From: Paraherbaspirillum soli
GTDB taxonomy: Bacteria; Pseudomonadota; Gammaproteobacteria; Burkholderiales; Burkholderiaceae_D
Length of the DNA stretch: 64,000 bases
Assembly (NCBI RefSeq): GCF_042654985.1
Contig: NZ_JBHSMT010000004.1
Span: 1 to 64,000, forward strand
Direction of reading: 5' to 3'
The stretch's first letter is position 1. Each line of letters begins with the position of its first letter. Of the stretch, positions 61,346 to 64,000 are shown piece after piece. A program made the position numbers and the translations under genes. The notes below the pieces were generated by a model. It ran no database searches and was not told the DNA's origin. It saw only the letters and a program-made list of their open reading frames with translations.

Positions 61346-62113
61346 TTACTTCGGCGCCAGCCGGATCCCGCCATCGAGACGGATCACTTCCCCGTTCAGG
61401 TAGGCGTTTCCGACGATGGTTTTGACCAGCGCCGCGTATTCGGCCGGTTTGCCGAGGCGGGCCGGGAACGGCACCGCTGCGCCAAGCGCTTCCTGCACTT
61501 CCGCCGGCATGCCCAGCAGCATCGGCGTTTCCATGATGCCAGGCGCAATCGTCATCACGCGGATGCCGTGGCGCGCCAGTTCGCGTGCCGCCGGCAAGGT
61601 CAGCGCCACCACCCCGCCCTTGGACGACGCATAGGCAGCCTGACCGATCTGGCCGTCGTAGGCCGCGACCGAAGCGGTATTGATGATCACGCCGCGTTCG
61701 CCGTCGTCGTTCGGCTGGCCCTTGCTCATGGCGTCCGCCGCCAGCCGCAGCAAGTTGAAAGTACCGACCAGGTTGACCTGGATCACGCGAGCGAAATCGT
61801 CCAGGCCGTGCGGACCGTCGCGACCGACAATGCGCTTGGCCGGAGCGATGCCGGCGCAACTGACCAGCCCATGCAAGCCGCCGAATACCTTGAGCGCGGT
61901 GTCGACCGCTGCGGCGGCGCTGGCTTCGTTGCTGACATCGGTGACGACGAAGCGGGCATTGGCGCCCAGCTTGGCCGCCAGTGCCGCACCGGCTTCCTGG
62001 TTGATATCGGCAAGCACCACTTTGGCCCCCGCTTGCACCAGCATGTCGGCAGTGGCCGCACCGAGGCCGGAACCGGCGCCGGTGACCAGGAACACATTAT
62101 TTTCGATTTTCAT
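61346..62113 (-). CDS. SDR dehydrogenase (HSD17B10-like 3-hydroxyacyl-CoA dehydrogenase)
   Basis: A 255-residue short-chain dehydrogenase. The NAD loop is VTGAGSGLGAATADML, the Asp for NAD preference is in VLADIN, and the catalytic Tyr and Lys are in YASSKGG. The overall pattern (NLVGTFNLLRLAADAM, GERGVIINTASVAAYDGQIGQAAY, APGIMETPML) is that of 3-hydroxy-2-methylbutyryl-CoA dehydrogenases/type II HADH. It oxidises short or branched 3-hydroxyacyl-CoA. It lies downstream of an acyl-CoA synthetase gene with a REPIN-like repeat between. Confidence 0.88.
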   Translation of the reverse strand: MKIENNVFLVTGAGSGLGAATADMLVQAGAKVVLADINQEAGAALAAKLGANARFVVTDVSNEASAAAAVDTALKVFGGLHGLVSCAGIAPAKRIVGRDGPHGLDDFARVIQVNLVGTFNLLRLAADAMSKGQPNDDGERGVIINTASVAAYDGQIGQAAYASSKGGVVALTLPAARELARHGIRVMTIAPGIMETPMLLGMPAEVQEALGAAVPFPARLGKPAEYAALVKTIVGNAYLNGEVIRLDGGIRLAPK

Positions 62114-62163
62114 GATTTTCTTTCTTCAAATAAAACAACTAACAACTATTGCGAACAAAGAAC

Positions 62164-62276
62164 GTAGGGCGGAAAAGCGCAGCGCCTTCCGCCGCCAAAC
62201 GCAAAACTGGAAATCTGGCGTTTGAGCAATGTGTGCGGTGCGTCACGGCGGAAGGCGCTGCGCTTTTCCGCCCTAC
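62164..62276. repeat. REPIN-like palindromic repeat, copy 4
   Basis: The cleanest copy: 30 bases at the left end, starting GTAGGGCGGAAAAGCGCAGC, are the exact reverse complement of the last 30, around a 53-base middle. It lies between two co-directional genes and may form a strong hairpin in their common message. Confidence 0.8.
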
Positions 62277-62302
62277 GCTTGCCCCCTACGCCTTACGCAA
62301 AA

Positions 62303-63994
62303 CTACGCTTGAATTTTTGCCTTTGCAATCTCCTGATTGCGCAAGATAAAGCGCTGCAATTTTCCGCTCGGCGTTTTCGGCAATTCACTCATGAATTCAA
62401 TTTCGCGCGGGTAGGAATGCGCCGCCAGGCGATGCTTCACGTATTGCTGCAACTCGCCTGCCAGTTCCTCGCTCGGCCGGTAGCCGCTGCCCAATACGAC
62501 AAAGGCCTTGACCAGCTCGGTGCGCTCGGGATCCGGCTTGCCGACCACCGCCGCCTCCACCACCGCAGGATGCTCGATCAGCGCGCTCTCGACGTCGAAC
62601 GGGCCGATCCGGTAGCCGGCCGAAGTGATGATGTCGTCGCCACGTCCCAGGAAGCTGATGGTGCCGTCCGGATTTTTTTCGACGTTATCGCCGGTGACAT
62701 AGTAGTCGCCAAGCTGCTGCGATCCGCCTTTTTGCCAGTAGCCCTGGAACCAGAACAGCGGCGAGCGCTGGCGCTGCACCGCCAGCACGCCCGGCTCGCC
62801 CACCGCCAGCTCGCGGCCGTCGTCGTCGATCACGGCCAGCGCGTAACCCGGCATGGCCAGACCGGCCGATCCGATGCGGATCTGGTGCTCCAGTCCATGA
62901 TGATTGCAAAGCACCATGCCCAGTTCGGTCTGGCCGTAATGGTCATTGATCGGGCAGGCAAGATGTTCGCGGAACCAGCGGATGACTTCCGGATTGAGCG
63001 GCTCGCCGGCGCTGCTGACCGCCCGCAACTGGCCCTTGACCGGCTGCGCCATCGCCTCCCCCGCCGCGATCAGCATCCGATACGCAGTCGGCGCGCCGGC
63101 CAGATTGGTAATCCGGTACTTCTGGATAATCCGGTAACTGCTTTCCACCGTGAACGGGCCGTCATACAAGGTGATCGGATGTCCCATCAGCAACGGTCCG
63201 GTAATGCAGTAATACAGACCGTAAGCCCAGCCGGGATCGGCGATATTCCAAAATGCGTCTTCCGGCCGCAAGTCGATCGCATAGCGCGTATACACGTAAA
63301 ACGACAGCATCGCCTTGAGCGGCACCGCGACGCCCTTGGCCGGACCGGTGGTGCCGGAGGTGAACAGCATCATGAACGGATCGTCCGCTTGCCGCGGCAC
63401 CGGGGCGAACTCCGGCGAGTGATTATCCAGCTCGGCCCAAAAACTGAAATCGCCGCGCGCTATCCCACGTCCGCGTTCGCCGCCTACCGTCATGACCGGC
63501 GGGCAGGCTGGCACTTCCTGCAGCTTATGGCGATTATCCGGATCAGTCACAATCAGCTTTGCTTCGCTGGCGCCGACCCGGTACTCGATCGACTTCGAAC
63601 CGAACGCCGTGAATAACGGCTGGTACACCGCCCCGGCGCGCCAAGTGCCGAGAATCGCGATCAGCAGTTCCGGCGTGCGCGGCAACAAGCCGGCCACCCG
63701 GTCGCCGGGCTGGATTCCTTGTGCTTTGAGGAAATTGGCAAAGCGTCCAGACAGCTCCTTGAGTTGGGTAAACGTATAGCTTGCGCTGCGGCCATCCTTG
63801 CTTTCCCAGAACAGCGCAATGCGCCCTGGCAGCGCGTGCCGGTCGCAACACTCGACGCAAGCGTTGACGCCGGTTTGCAGATTCCCGCTCAGTTCCGCCG
63901 CGATCTCGTCGGCGCTGAAATCTGCATAAAATTGCTCGTAATTCGGAATGGCGTTGGCGACGGCTGCGCCGCCGGTTGATAAACCAGATGACAT
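62303..63994 (-). CDS. AMP-binding acyl-CoA synthetase
   Basis: A 563-residue acyl-CoA synthetase of the acetyl-CoA/medium-chain type. The P-loop motif is MLFTSGTTGPAKGVAVP, then YGQTELGM, GDYYVTGDNVEKNPDGTISFLGRGDDIITSAGYRIGP and the C-terminal catalytic Lys in LPKTPSGKLQRF. It activates a carboxylic acid to acyl-AMP and then acyl-CoA in the cytoplasm. The N-terminus begins six bases inside the right window edge and looks complete. The chain-length preference cannot be read. With the following SDR it suggests short or branched acid catabolism (inference). Confidence 0.9.
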   Translation of the reverse strand: MSSGLSTGGAAVANAIPNYEQFYADFSADEIAAELSGNLQTGVNACVECCDRHALPGRIALFWESKDGRSASYTFTQLKELSGRFANFLKAQGIQPGDRVAGLLPRTPELLIAILGTWRAGAVYQPLFTAFGSKSIEYRVGASEAKLIVTDPDNRHKLQEVPACPPVMTVGGERGRGIARGDFSFWAELDNHSPEFAPVPRQADDPFMMLFTSGTTGPAKGVAVPLKAMLSFYVYTRYAIDLRPEDAFWNIADPGWAYGLYYCITGPLLMGHPITLYDGPFTVESSYRIIQKYRITNLAGAPTAYRMLIAAGEAMAQPVKGQLRAVSSAGEPLNPEVIRWFREHLACPINDHYGQTELGMVLCNHHGLEHQIRIGSAGLAMPGYALAVIDDDGRELAVGEPGVLAVQRQRSPLFWFQGYWQKGGSQQLGDYYVTGDNVEKNPDGTISFLGRGDDIITSAGYRIGPFDVESALIEHPAVVEAAVVGKPDPERTELVKAFVVLGSGYRPSEELAGELQQYVKHRLAAHSYPREIEFMSELPKTPSGKLQRFILRNQEIAKAKIQA

Positions 63995-64000
63995 GAATCT

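Overview
This 64 kb window is GC-rich and gene-dense. It looks like the chromosome of a Burkholderiales bacterium, probably Oxalobacteraceae (Collimonas/Herbaspirillum-like). That placement is inferred from gene content and codon use, not from a marker gene. One assembly gap of 175 N lies at 34679-34853.

0-14 kb, metabolism and phosphate scavenging. A secreted S1/P1 nuclease and a phospholipase-C-type phosphoesterase are followed by a thiolase and a FadJ-like beta-oxidation protein. Next come an SCP2 protein and an SDR that together resemble a split MFE-2, then a full ugpBAEC glycerol-3-phosphate ABC transporter with a Pho-box-like motif upstream. REPIN-like palindromes lie between genes. Two copies of a conserved promoter plus structured RNA element (possibly C4-like) lie at 0.3 and 13.9 kb.

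14-15.8 kb, an isolated polymorphic-toxin gene broken by one in-frame TGA, followed by an intact immunity gene.

15.8-54.9 kb, a complete type VI secretion locus: clpV with a BvgA/BvgS-type two-component system, tagK-tssE-tssF-tssG-tssA, then tssL2-ompA on the plus strand, and tssB-tssC-hcp-tssJ-tssK-tssL-tssM-PAAR-vgrG on the minus strand. Three blocks of accessory genes are embedded. (a) Between tssA and tssL2 are a two-domain fimbrial-type adhesin and two tandem GT60/Skp1-type polypeptide GlcNAc-transferases. (b) Between hcp and tssC is an AT-rich cassette with a lysozyme, a BPSL0067-type amidase and secreted immunity-type proteins. (c) Between PAAR and vgrG is a graveyard and reservoir of toxin/immunity cassettes, with an orphan toxin tip, a vgrG scrap and three ~99 bp MITEs, two of which interrupt immunity genes.

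55-61 kb, a chaperone-usher fimbrial operon. 61-64 kb, an SDR dehydrogenase and an acyl-CoA synthetase.

The most interesting idea is a link between the GT60 pair and the long Pro-Thr tail of VgrG. Characterised eukaryotic GT60 enzymes put alpha-GlcNAc on hydroxyproline or on Thr in Pro/Thr-rich mucin-like protein, so this T6SS may glycosylate its own spike tip. The rest of the story is toxin-cassette turnover, which can be read directly by comparing the two related toxin loci.
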